Assembly (NCBI GenBank): GCA_964514215.1
Contig: CAZEPW010000062.1
Span: 1 to 20,122, forward strand
Source: CAYQUC01 sp964514215
Lineage (GTDB): Bacteria > Pseudomonadota > Gammaproteobacteria > UBA6429 > Thiohalophilaceae
Reading direction: 5' to 3'
Length of the DNA: 20,122 nt
Below the pieces are notes generated by a model. That model made no database searches. It saw only the letters and a list, made by a program, of their open reading frames with translations, and was not told the DNA's origin. Below, one piece after another: positions 9,701 through 17,134 of the stretch (position 1 is the first letter of the stretch; every line of letters begins with the position of its first letter). Made by a program: the position numbers and the translations under genes.

Positions 9701-10858
9701 ACCCTCAGCAACATTAACACTCGCTTGCGCCAGTGATGTAATTGGTTTAGTTATCCGTCGAGCTTTATACACAGCAACACTGGCCACCAATATACCCGTT
9801 AAAATTACCAGCAATAATGTAATCTTTGCTAATAAATCACTGCTAGCTAAAGCATTAGATACATCAACTTCACTAACCAAGACCCAATGAACGCCTTTGA
9901 TTTCGAGTGATTGGTGCAAACCGATAACGTCTACATTATTGGGGCCTAAATAAATAAAAGCTGTTTCAGCTTGATCTTCAACTTCTCCGCCACCAGCACC
10001 GTGTTCAACCTTCCATAAGTTAAATTGTTCTGTCGTTATCGCTTGCTGTAAGATATTATATTTTGAATTATGGAGCGGTGATCGTAATGTAGCGTCTTCA
10101 CCAACAATGTAATGAACCACACTGCGTAGTTCCTTTTGTTCGATTAAACCAAGAATTCGATCCAAACGAATTTGAATAGCAAAAACACCAAGTTTATCAC
10201 CAAACTCATCAAGTATTGGCGCAGTTAAAAAACCTGAAACAAGGTTATTTGAAGGCGCATACCGCTCAAGATCTGAAAACTGAGACTCACCCGATTTTAA
10301 TGTTGTCTTAAATGACCGTGCAAATTTAGTATTGGCATAAGCACCAGAAATTAAATTAGTACCAAGATCTTTTTCACCGGCAGTGGTATATAAAATATTA
10401 CCATCAAGATCGATCAAAAATAAATCATAAATATAATCATAATCCCGACTGAGAGTGATTAAGCCTGATTGCAATTCGTCAGCTAATTTAACCCAGGCAT
10501 AACTTTTTACAAAACTACCCAATGGTTTACCACTATCCTGTAAGCCTTGTTTTAAATTAATTAACAATTCGGCGTTAATTGTAGACTCAGCTTGAGTTTT
10601 AAGATCGACAAAACGATAAGAAAACCAAGTTTTAATAAATTTAAATCGAATAAACGACGATACCTCAAGTTCTTCTATGGCTATTTTTTTCAAACTCGAG
10701 GTTGCTTGTTGATAATTAATCCATGACACAACAATTAATGGCAGTAACGCCAACAGCAAAAACCAAAAAACCAAACTCTTAGATAATGAAATAAATTTAC
10801 GTTTTTTAATACTCCCGGTTGGCAAACTAGAAATCAAATTTTCATTGCTATCAATCAT
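6776..10858 (-). CDS. Unorthodox hybrid histidine kinase: Cache-HAMP-PAS-PAS-HisKA-HATPase-REC-REC-Hpt
   Basis: Inner-membrane sensor kinase of 1360 residues. TM1 is at about 28-49, a Cache-like periplasmic domain at 55-335, TM2 at 345-365 and HAMP at 366-418. PAS1 is at 440-545 and PAS2 at 565-675. HisKA has phosphoacceptor His706 (MSHEIRT). The HATPase has Asn823 in the N box, Asp855 in G1 (DSGIGI) and G2 at 884-889 (GGTGLG). REC1 has acidic Asp950/951, phospho-Asp999 and Lys1051. REC2 has Asp1149 and Lys1204. The Hpt domain has His1295 (AHSIKGS). All catalytic residues are present, so an internal His-Asp-His relay should work. The ATG directly abuts the TAG stop of the solute-binding protein gene upstream, indicating translational coupling and a shared signal. 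No dedicated response regulator follows, so the Hpt must pass phosphate elsewhere; the REC-PP2C protein two genes upstream is one candidate. The Cache ligand is unknown. REC1 is less typical than REC2 but keeps its key residues. Confidence 0.93.
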   Translation of the reverse strand: MIDSNENLISSLPTGSIKKRKFISLSKSLVFWFLLLALLPLIVVSWINYQQATSSLKKIAIEELEVSSFIRFKFIKTWFSYRFVDLKTQAESTINAELLINLKQGLQDSGKPLGSFVKSYAWVKLADELQSGLITLSRDYDYIYDLFLIDLDGNILYTTAGEKDLGTNLISGAYANTKFARSFKTTLKSGESQFSDLERYAPSNNLVSGFLTAPILDEFGDKLGVFAIQIRLDRILGLIEQKELRSVVHYIVGEDATLRSPLHNSKYNILQQAITTEQFNLWKVEHGAGGGEVEDQAETAFIYLGPNNVDVIGLHQSLEIKGVHWVLVSEVDVSNALASSDLLAKITLLLVILTGILVASVAVYKARRITKPITSLAQASVNVAEGKLNQKVTVAANNEIGQLAVAFNHMLDMRNLHEKALEQSNLRAEAALSEAKEKQLAIDEHAIVAVTDVTGMITYANSKFCEISGYHENELIGKNHCLLNSGFHDVAFFKEMYRCIAKGQSWHAEICNKAKDGHRYWVDTTIYPVMSDKGKPVSYIAIRTDISKQKRDQLASKKSLLLLEGILASTDNGILVTSVDGRVLQTNNRFAELWNISEDIINTGDEKAMLDLVVSQIVNPKQFIDVVEALHNDTEHEAFDIINFIDGRVFERLSRPMAIDGDTLGRIWSFRDITQRKRSEQALIKAKETAEEATRLKSDFLANMSHEIRTPMNGVIGMTGLLLDTNLQPKQRAYAQNTMKSAEGLLTIINDILDFSKIEAGKLQLENLPFDLQDLAEDVSEIMVLKCREKNIEMLVRFKPGTQRFLIGDPGRVRQILLNLISNAIKFTERGNILLTLESDSITHNIANILVTVEDSGIGIASDKLEKIFNKFDQEDGSTTRKYGGTGLGLAICQQLCNLMQGDISVSSTKGEGSCFSFNIKLECAAESTFPQIKLGDVDELSGLNVLVVDDIAIARTIVSEQLSALNLNIETVSSGKEALAFIARTNASPQAVDIMITDFHMPEMDGEMLLAEIKKQKLLENAITIFLSSSSRKTGEQDLKNKGFDGYLIKPTYGSEVVQIVSLIWHAKQQGRTIPLVTRHTLREAKIGLRKKIELRDVHILLAEDNPINQMVATEYLEGFGCVVTPAGNGLEVLSQIEQGVFDLIFMDCQMPEMDGFEATKEVRKLEAKKNITRVPIVAFTANAMQGDKERCLAAGMDDYASKPINLKALEDVLRKWLPNKVYDSENVVAVTEAEKQVNNGDLDLESFHNLKKLFKDKFSFAVEQHAQNAQDNVKTLKQAIELHDLETLERTAHSIKGSSAQFGAMSLSKLAADMERLAKGNDLDKAKVLLAEIRDCQEQVAVLMQAHLDDSVAEGDAS

Positions 10859-12007
10859 CTACTTGCCAATTAAATTATTTCCAAAGCGTTCATCTGCAAA
10901 TTCAGAAATATCCACCGGATTTTTAAGAATTCCACCCTCTAGCGCTAAATCCATAATAAGCTTTAACCCTGCTTTATCGATATCCAGATTTTCATAATTG
11001 ATAACTCTAAGTGACGGGCTCAAACTGGCAATAATGGCTTCACGGGTGTGAGCAGGTATGTGCTTACGCACAATTTTAACGATTGCGTCAAGCGCCGCGC
11101 CGCCCTTATTCCGTGCACGCTCTATATCTAAACCTGCTTTTTGTATATAAAAATTAACTTCTTTAATGGCTTTAAATTTTTTTGTTATCGCAGCATGAGT
11201 TGCTAATGCAATACATTCAACATGACCTTTAGGCCACGGAATAACATCTTTTGAGTACCACGCCACCTTACCAAAACCACCGGTTTCAACAATATCAGCC
11301 CACGGTAGCGATTGTTCAAATGCAGCAGGAATGGCTCGATTACTTTTGCTTTTGATGTATGCTGGTGACTTGGGTGGCGCCAGAGAAATAGCCAATACTT
11401 CAGTGTTTATTATATTCGCGGATAAGCTCATTTTAACACCGTGTTCTTTTAGATATCGATATAACACCACAGTGTGTGTCGCCAGCAAATGAGGCATACC
11501 AATTTGTGTTGCAATCTTATTTTTCTGATATACTTTTTTTAAAGCTTCAGCAACTTTTGCATCAGGCTTGCGATCTTTTCGAAGTTTTTCTAAATTTAAT
11601 TCTTTATTAAGCAAATCATTTATGGCTAAGGCGTTACCATCGCGGTGCATTAATCCTATCCAGCTAAAATTTGGTTTTTTATTATACATATCCATTGCCA
11701 GCGGACTCATCACAAATGCCATATCAACTTCACCCGATTGAAAATAAGCACGTAATAAATCCCAACTTTTCATTTTTTCAATTTGAAAATTGGCATATTG
11801 CATTTTTTTACGATAACGTTCATAAGCAACTAATGCTGCATAGTGATCGGCTAACGGAATGTATAAGGCTTTTACATTTTTCTTATTAACAAAAGTGTTT
11901 TTTTCAGCAAAACAAGGTAGTGAATAAAAGCTAAGAGAAAACAACGATATTAACACCGCGAGTAAAAACATAATTTTCTTATGTAATTGCATGTTATGAC
12001 AAACCAT
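10859..12007 (-). CDS. Periplasmic solute-binding protein, NrtA/CmpA/NMT1-like
   Basis: Predicted exported type-2 periplasmic binding protein of 382 residues. A signal peptide spans about residues 6-34: a basic start MQLHKK, a hydrophobic core, then a cleavage-type CFA before EK. The mature protein opens with VKALYIPLADHY, a usual first strand of the nitrate/bicarbonate/sulfonate binding family. EVDMAFVMSPLAM (93-105) and the ETGGFG loop (241-246) also fit that family. No permease or ATPase gene of an ABC importer lies beside it. It abuts the gene of a Cache-domain kinase with zero spacing, so I infer that it presents a ligand to that kinase rather than feeding an importer. ATG codons at 12007 and 11992 are both possible starts; neither has a clear Shine-Dalgarno. 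The ligand is not predictable; nitrate, bicarbonate and sulfonates are the family's usual ones. Confidence 0.8.
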   Translation of the reverse strand: MVCHNMQLHKKIMFLLAVLISLFSLSFYSLPCFAEKNTFVNKKNVKALYIPLADHYAALVAYERYRKKMQYANFQIEKMKSWDLLRAYFQSGEVDMAFVMSPLAMDMYNKKPNFSWIGLMHRDGNALAINDLLNKELNLEKLRKDRKPDAKVAEALKKVYQKNKIATQIGMPHLLATHTVVLYRYLKEHGVKMSLSANIINTEVLAISLAPPKSPAYIKSKSNRAIPAAFEQSLPWADIVETGGFGKVAWYSKDVIPWPKGHVECIALATHAAITKKFKAIKEVNFYIQKAGLDIERARNKGGAALDAIVKIVRKHIPAHTREAIIASLSPSLRVINYENLDIDKAGLKLIMDLALEGGILKNPVDISEFADERFGNNLIGK

Positions 12008-12253
12008 AATTATCGAAACTATATCAATGTATCGACTATTATTAACAGTGCTTTAACAAACTTGGATGTTTTGTATGGTATTGAGATAAAACGAGGAGAT
12101 GCTTAACTACAGAATTTACTGAGCAATATCAAATTTAACTATTTCAAGAGTCGTATAAATAACTTCATTAGTGACGTTGATGAACAGAATACTGTTGCGA
12201 GAAGTAACTTTCCCCTAGGAAATAAAATCATTCTTAACGTGTAATACTCAGAT
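12008..12253. other. Gap between the two signalling gene sets
   Basis: 246 bases between the REC-PP2C gene and the solute-binding protein gene. I see no ORF, RNA gene or convincing terminator. The only hairpin near the upstream gene's end is a short TTTCC/GGGAAA stem around 12209-12223 with no following T-run. The gap is long enough to hold a promoter for the downstream pair, but I cannot place -35 and -10 boxes with confidence. Read-through from the upstream operon remains possible. Confidence 0.5.
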
Positions 12254-13918
12254 TTAAACTAAATAAGTGGCTTTTACTACCCGACCATAATCTTGATATT
12301 CAAACTCATGACATAACGACTTTACGATATCCAAACCACGGCCAAATAACTGCTCACCATCAATATCAGCTACTCCATTAGTATTAAAACTATTGGTTGT
12401 ACTGGCATTACCACTATGTTTCAGTGTAATCAAAACTTTATCACATGTTTCCGGCATCAATAGAGTAATAGTAATTTCAGCCAGCTTTAATTCATTTAGT
12501 GCCTTTTTTTTGTTTTGATAATAAAGATCAAAAGCATCAGGAGCAATTTTATCGCTACTCTGAAGTCCTAAAATGCCATGCTCTAAGGCATTAACATATA
12601 ATTCAGTAATAATAGTATACAAATAAGTTTTGTGTGGTCGCAGTTCATTATTACCACCCAGCATATCGGCAATTTGCACTAGTGATTGTTGCTTACGCAT
12701 CGCATCCACCGATAACTTAAACTCAAGGGAAAATGGCATAATTGCAATCTTAGAAACATTGTTAGTTATAAGATCCAAGTCATCTAACGGCATAAAGCTA
12801 ATTTCAACCACCGTTATATCATCACTTTGATTTTTTCCCCCAGTAAAAAGCATAACGTCATCCAATAAACTTTTAACCGTATCCTCATTATTTTTTAGTA
12901 ACACTTTTTTTATACGATCATCACCATACATTTCACCCGCTTCGTTAAATGACTCTATCACACCATCAGTGCAACAATACAATTTCATTCCTTCTGCAAT
13001 ACGGTAAATCTTAATAGTTGAATCAAACTCACTATCGTCCAATACAGCCAACGGCATATGCTCTGATGACACTGTTATTAAGTTATTATTTTTACCTAAG
13101 ATATAACATTCAGGAAACCCTCCAGACCAAACACTAACAGTACGAGCGTATTGATCAACCTCCATTATTGTTGCAGCAAAAAATATCTCAATTGGTAATA
13201 TTTGATATAATTTTTTGTTAATCTCCCTAACAATATCAACCACTGAATTATTTTTTTCAGCCATTCTAAAAAATATTTCCGTTACCGGAATCGTACCAAT
13301 AGCGGCTGTTAATCCATGCCCGGTAAAATCACCGACCAATATATACAAACCACCAGAAGGTTTGCGCCGAATAAGAAACAAATCACCATTAAAGGCTGAC
13401 GCAGGAGAAGTATAAAACTTAACGTAGTTTGGATCGATATCACACATATCCTGACCCCAGTCAAAAAAATGTCCTACCAAGTCTTGCTCATAATGCATTT
13501 TTTGGTTATATAACATTAATTTTTTATTCTTACTCTCCAGTTCAACATTCAACTTAACAATTCGTTCATGAGCTTTAATTTTCGAATATAATAAATTTTT
13601 ATCAAACGGCTTCGAAATGTAATCATCGCCCCCCGATTCCAAAGCATCAACAATATCCATTTCAGATTTTAATGCTGTTACAAAAATTATCGGAGTATAA
13701 ACCTCACCCGATAACTCTTTAATTTTTTTTGCTGCATCCCGGCCATTCATTTCAGGCATAATAATATCCATTAAAATAAGATCCGGTGACTCCGATTTAA
13801 ATTTTTCTATTGCTTCTAAACCGTTATAACATTCAATTATTGTATGCCCCCATTTTGTTAAAAATGGGCTAATCACTTTAATATTAACCTTATTATCGTC
13901 AACAACTAAAATTTTCAC
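12254..13918 (-). CDS. Partner-switching response regulator REC-PP2C-HATPase (HsbR/CrsR-like)
   Basis: Cytoplasmic protein of 554 residues. REC is at 1-120, with acidic Asp7/Asp8, phospho-Asp51 and Lys103. A short linker leads to a SpoIIE/RsbU-type PP2C phosphatase at about 168-376, with metal-site aspartates at Asp179 (NGDL), Asp197 (GDFTGHG), Asp318 (CTDG) and Asp366/367 (SDD). An RsbW-like HATPase domain follows at about 395-554. This order matches HsbR of Pseudomonas aeruginosa and CrsR of Shewanella, which phosphorylate and dephosphorylate a STAS antagonist under REC control. The antagonist is encoded 14 bases upstream. In the HATPase, the N box keeps Glu439 and Asn443 (ELYVNALEHG) and the GRGL loop is kept (526-529). 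The G1 box reads HSGNAS (501-506), where DxGxGF is expected, so ATP binding may be impaired. The start is GTG, preceded by a GGA stretch. Domain assignment is strong; which sigma pathway it controls is unknown. Confidence 0.92.
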   Translation of the reverse strand: MKILVVDDNKVNIKVISPFLTKWGHTIIECYNGLEAIEKFKSESPDLILMDIIMPEMNGRDAAKKIKELSGEVYTPIIFVTALKSEMDIVDALESGGDDYISKPFDKNLLYSKIKAHERIVKLNVELESKNKKLMLYNQKMHYEQDLVGHFFDWGQDMCDIDPNYVKFYTSPASAFNGDLFLIRRKPSGGLYILVGDFTGHGLTAAIGTIPVTEIFFRMAEKNNSVVDIVREINKKLYQILPIEIFFAATIMEVDQYARTVSVWSGGFPECYILGKNNNLITVSSEHMPLAVLDDSEFDSTIKIYRIAEGMKLYCCTDGVIESFNEAGEMYGDDRIKKVLLKNNEDTVKSLLDDVMLFTGGKNQSDDITVVEISFMPLDDLDLITNNVSKIAIMPFSLEFKLSVDAMRKQQSLVQIADMLGGNNELRPHKTYLYTIITELYVNALEHGILGLQSSDKIAPDAFDLYYQNKKKALNELKLAEITITLLMPETCDKVLITLKHSGNASTTNSFNTNGVADIDGEQLFGRGLDIVKSLCHEFEYQDYGRVVKATYLV

Positions 13919-13932
13919 TGCTATCGTTCCAG

Positions 13933-14238
13933 TTATGTAATATCAAAAAATCGTTCGAAATGTGCTATCCTCAAAATTTTTTTCACTTCACTCCGTGCAT
14001 TGATAATTTTGATAGCTAAATTATCGGCTGACATATGCCTTTTCAGGTTTAATAACATACCAAGTGCCGAGCTATCAATATGAACTGTATTACCAAAATC
14101 AATAACGATTGATTCTGGTTTATGATCAAATTGCGTATAAGACGATCTAAAATCATAAACCACACTAAAATCAAAAGCGCCCTGAATGCTTAAAGTAAGA
14201 TCTTTATTTTCATTTGTTAGTGATGCTGTTACTGACAT
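13933..14238 (-). CDS. STAS-domain anti-sigma factor antagonist (HsbA/CrsA-like)
   Basis: Single STAS-domain protein of 101 residues, of the SpoIIAA/RsbV class. The frame stays open upstream to a GTG at 14286, but that adds 16 unlikely residues overlapping the MCP gene. The ATG at 14238 is preceded by AGG about 9 bases away and gives the family's usual length, so I chose it. The loop HIDSSALGMLLNL carries Ser56 and Ser57 next to Asp55, the position phosphorylated in this family. I recall Ser56 as the site in Pseudomonas HsbA. It should cycle between phosphorylated and free forms under control of the REC-PP2C-HATPase protein encoded 14 bases downstream. In known systems the free form binds an anti-sigma factor such as FlgM or a c-di-GMP enzyme; neither partner is encoded here. 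Confidence 0.88.
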   Translation of the reverse strand: MSVTASLTNENKDLTLSIQGAFDFSVVYDFRSSYTQFDHKPESIVIDFGNTVHIDSSALGMLLNLKRHMSADNLAIKIINARSEVKKILRIAHFERFFDIT

Positions 14239-14266
14239 AATTAATAACCTATATAAATTTAAAAAC

Positions 14267-15460
14267 CTAAAATAATTCAATCTCACCTTCTGTCATTTCT
14301 GATTGCACGACTTGCTGCTTACCGGTATTCTTTGAGAGTTCATTGTTTAGCTTCACCATGATGTCACTAATTACAATAATGAGCTCCGTTATAGTTTTAT
14401 CATGATGGACAATATCCATCACTTGTTGCTTCTTATCGATCTCAATTGATAATAAATCTGTCGAAACATCACTTAATTGCGTAACCAGGTCTTCATATTG
14501 CAATGCAATTACTGCATGACTAACATCGGACTTTAATGACTCTGATATTTCTGAAGATGCTGTAATACTCTCTGACAACATAACATTAAATTTAGCAATA
14601 TCAATTAGCACCTCATCCATATGAGCCTTAGCTTCCAGAGTCACATTCATATCAATCGAGGCAATCTCACCTACAAAATCACTTGCGCCATTAAGCGATA
14701 ATTTAGTTTTTCCAATTTGAGTTTTAATTTGTTCATTGATTTCACGGGAACGAACCGACAAATTTCTAACTTCATTAGCAACAACAGCAAAACCACGCCC
14801 CGACTCACCGGCTCGTGCAGCTTCAATAGCAGCATTAAGCGCTAATAAATTAGTTTGCTCTGCTAGTCCATGAACATCATCTAATAATAAAAACATGTTA
14901 TCCATTTGTTGTACCATATCGTGCATTTTATAAGTAGCACCAATACTTTTATCGCTAATGTCCACCAACAATCCAACGTAATCATCTAAAATAGTGCTAA
15001 TCTCCGCGACAAATTGCTCAAGGTTTAGCTTATTGTTGTCTTCAGCTGAAACATCAGCTGATAAAACCTGCATAATGTTAGTTAAAAGTTCACCCTGATT
15101 ATTATTTTTATCCAACATGCCAGAAAAACTAAAATTTAATTTTTCAGTAGCGTCTTGAATCACCGTTTTAATCCGGAACATGTTATCAACGACTTCGGAC
15201 AACATTTCCGTGACATAACGACTATCCTGATTCAGACAATTATAAACCTCAGCAGCATCTTCGTATTGTTGCTTATCTTGAATATCCGGAGCTTCATTAG
15301 GAATGTTCAGATGAAACAGCAGCCACCAAAAAAAACCACTTAAAAGTACCGCAACAATATTTAAAGCGATACTCTGATTAAAAATTAATATCACTACCAC
15401 GACACAATTAATAACTATGGCGTATTTTGCTTGGTTTAAATTAGTTAGTACTTTATTCAT
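14267..15460 (-). CDS. Methyl-accepting chemotaxis protein with membrane hairpin only
   Basis: 397-residue MCP. Two closely spaced hydrophobic segments (about 13-29 and 31-50) make a membrane hairpin with almost no periplasmic loop. No HAMP domain is recognisable. A long helical signalling region follows, with the highly conserved tip at about 198-232 (AEQTNLLALNAAIEAARAGE, then GRGFAVVANEVR), which in the family binds CheA and CheW. No C-terminal CheR-tethering pentapeptide is seen; the protein ends EGEIELF. The motif ALQYEDLVTQ (319-328) near the end of the coiled coil is of a kind I associate with MCPs next to STAS/CheY-like genes. With no outside sensor domain it probably responds to the membrane, a cytoplasmic partner or the neighbouring PAS protein, encoded 6 bases upstream. 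It may feed the chemosensory array or act as a scaffold for the partner switch. Confidence 0.9.
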   Translation of the reverse strand: MNKVLTNLNQAKYAIVINCVVVVILIFNQSIALNIVAVLLSGFFWWLLFHLNIPNEAPDIQDKQQYEDAAEVYNCLNQDSRYVTEMLSEVVDNMFRIKTVIQDATEKLNFSFSGMLDKNNNQGELLTNIMQVLSADVSAEDNNKLNLEQFVAEISTILDDYVGLLVDISDKSIGATYKMHDMVQQMDNMFLLLDDVHGLAEQTNLLALNAAIEAARAGESGRGFAVVANEVRNLSVRSREINEQIKTQIGKTKLSLNGASDFVGEIASIDMNVTLEAKAHMDEVLIDIAKFNVMLSESITASSEISESLKSDVSHAVIALQYEDLVTQLSDVSTDLLSIEIDKKQQVMDIVHHDKTITELIIVISDIMVKLNNELSKNTGKQQVVQSEMTEGEIELF

Positions 15461-15466
15461 AGGTAG

Positions 15467-17134
15467 TTAAATTTTATACTTTGTAATATCTTGGATATTT
15501 TCTAAATAATTAAAAAAACTGTCATCCCCATTATCGCCAGATGCTCGAATAACACTACTAAAAGTGTTTGATATAATAATTCTATTACTGTTATGCTTAT
15601 AGCTTATTTCATTTTCTAAAAATCGGTTAGCGTACTCCATTAAGCTTAGTTTATTTAACACATCAAAATGATTTTTATATTCATTTTCATCTTGAAACAA
15701 AAACTGTAGCGTTTCCCCAATGACATCATCTTGCTGATAACCAAATAATGCACAGAACTTTAAATTAACCATCGTTATTTTTTGGCTACTATCCAGCAAT
15801 AACAACGCATTTTGTGCTTGATCGAATATATGATGAAAAACATACTGCTGCCAATCCGATTTTTTTTCTAAACTAACTTGCTCGGTGATATCAATAATCG
15901 TTCCAAATAACTTTTTTGGCTCATTAACTTCGTCATAATAAACTTCACCACTCAAATGCAGATAACGACTAGTGCCGTCATTGCGTATTATTTGATACTT
16001 AATCCTTTCCTTTAAACCCGACATAGTATTTAATTCAAAATTTTTAATAGCGTCCTTGTCTTGCTCATACACAAAATCATAAACATTATCATATTTTGGA
16101 ATAAAAACATCTTTCTCAACACCATAAATTTCATACATTTCATCAGACCAATAGAATTTTTTTTCTTTTATATCCAGCTCCCAACTTCCCAACCGAGCCA
16201 TTCGTTGCGCTGTTAACAATTTAATTTCCAATTCTTTCTTTTTGCAATTATCTAAAAATTGCGCAACAAAATCGGAAATATTAACTAAAAATTGGCATTC
16301 ATCTAAAAACCAATCTCGTTCATAATCACACAAATCAACACTAATAAAACCTAGCAGTTTAGCCCTAAGCCAAACAGGAACAACCAACGAAAAATCTGTT
16401 TTCACGCCACCAACCAACAACACCTCAATATTATTTTCTTTAGTTAATACTCGAGAAACTTTAATTGAATTAAAGAATTTAGTGTTTTGTTGCTTAACAA
16501 TGCTCATACCTTGTTGATAGAGCTTGGTTTCATCAAAAAATTGCATCACACACTCAAAACATTCATTATTTTTATCCAATAGCCACAACCCCATATTAGT
16601 AGCCGAAACCGTATTGCAACTTAAATGCATAATGGTTTCATAGGCTTTAGTTAAGCCATAGTCATAAATAGCGCTATCTGTTATTAATGACATTAATACT
16701 GCTTGTTGTTTTTCTAATCGACGGCTGGTATTAAGTGATTTTATTCCTAAATTTTTAACGGCTGTGATATCCGTTCGAATTGATATAAACTTTTGCGGTT
16801 TACCGTTTTCACTTAAAATTGGTGTAATTGATGATTCAACCCAATAAAGCTCACCGTCTTTTCGCCTATTGCAAATATTGCCACTCCAAGTATCTCCTGA
16901 TAAAATAGTGCTCCACATCAATTTAAAAAAATCCTTTTCATGAACCCCTGAGTTTATAATATTATGATTTTTTGATAATAACTCATCTCGCGAATAACCA
17001 CTGATAGCACAAAATTTGTCATTGACATAAATAATGATTCCCGCTAAATCCGCAACACTCATAATGGCATGCTTATCCAATGCTATTTGATATTGTTGCA
17101 ATTCCTCAAGACTTAAAGCAGTAGGCTCAGCCAT
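15467..17134 (-). CDS. PAS-GAF-PAS-PAS sensory protein without output domain
   Basis: Cytoplasmic protein of 555 residues from the ATG at 17134. The frame also has ATGs at 17146 and 17158. The 17134 start overlaps the kinase stop as ATGGCTGA, a usual coupling arrangement; no start has a clear Shine-Dalgarno. In numbering from 17134, PAS1 is about 18-127, a GAF-like domain 142-297, PAS2 312-422 (WELDIKEKKFYWSDEMYEIYG region) and PAS3 429-552. Each PAS ends in its typical D-I-T or similar exit motif. The protein stops five residues after the last one (DITKYKI). There is no kinase, GGDEF, EAL, HTH or MCP domain, although PAS-GAF strings normally lead to one. PAS1 closely resembles PAS1 of the 1360-residue kinase. 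It sits between the hybrid kinase and the MCP, so it may be a separate sensor subunit for either. Loss of an output domain by truncation is the alternative. Confidence 0.85.
   Translation of the reverse strand: MAEPTALSLEELQQYQIALDKHAIMSVADLAGIIIYVNDKFCAISGYSRDELLSKNHNIINSGVHEKDFFKLMWSTILSGDTWSGNICNRRKDGELYWVESSITPILSENGKPQKFISIRTDITAVKNLGIKSLNTSRRLEKQQAVLMSLITDSAIYDYGLTKAYETIMHLSCNTVSATNMGLWLLDKNNECFECVMQFFDETKLYQQGMSIVKQQNTKFFNSIKVSRVLTKENNIEVLLVGGVKTDFSLVVPVWLRAKLLGFISVDLCDYERDWFLDECQFLVNISDFVAQFLDNCKKKELEIKLLTAQRMARLGSWELDIKEKKFYWSDEMYEIYGVEKDVFIPKYDNVYDFVYEQDKDAIKNFELNTMSGLKERIKYQIIRNDGTSRYLHLSGEVYYDEVNEPKKLFGTIIDITEQVSLEKKSDWQQYVFHHIFDQAQNALLLLDSSQKITMVNLKFCALFGYQQDDVIGETLQFLFQDENEYKNHFDVLNKLSLMEYANRFLENEISYKHNSNRIIISNTFSSVIRASGDNGDDSFFNYLENIQDITKYKI

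Noticed and set aside
12110..12215. Short plus-strand ORFs, one after a GAGGAG-like stretch near 12092
   Set aside because: They run only 7-12 codons before stops and have no supporting context.
14239..14286. GTG start at 14286 for the STAS gene
   Set aside because: The extra 16 residues are not STAS-like, and the ATG at 14238 has a better ribosome-binding site and gives the family's usual length.
15467..15560. Hidden frameshift joining the PAS protein to the MCP
   Set aside because: The MCP gene begins with its own ATG and a proper membrane hairpin, and the PAS protein ends cleanly after a PAS exit motif, so two separate genes fit better.
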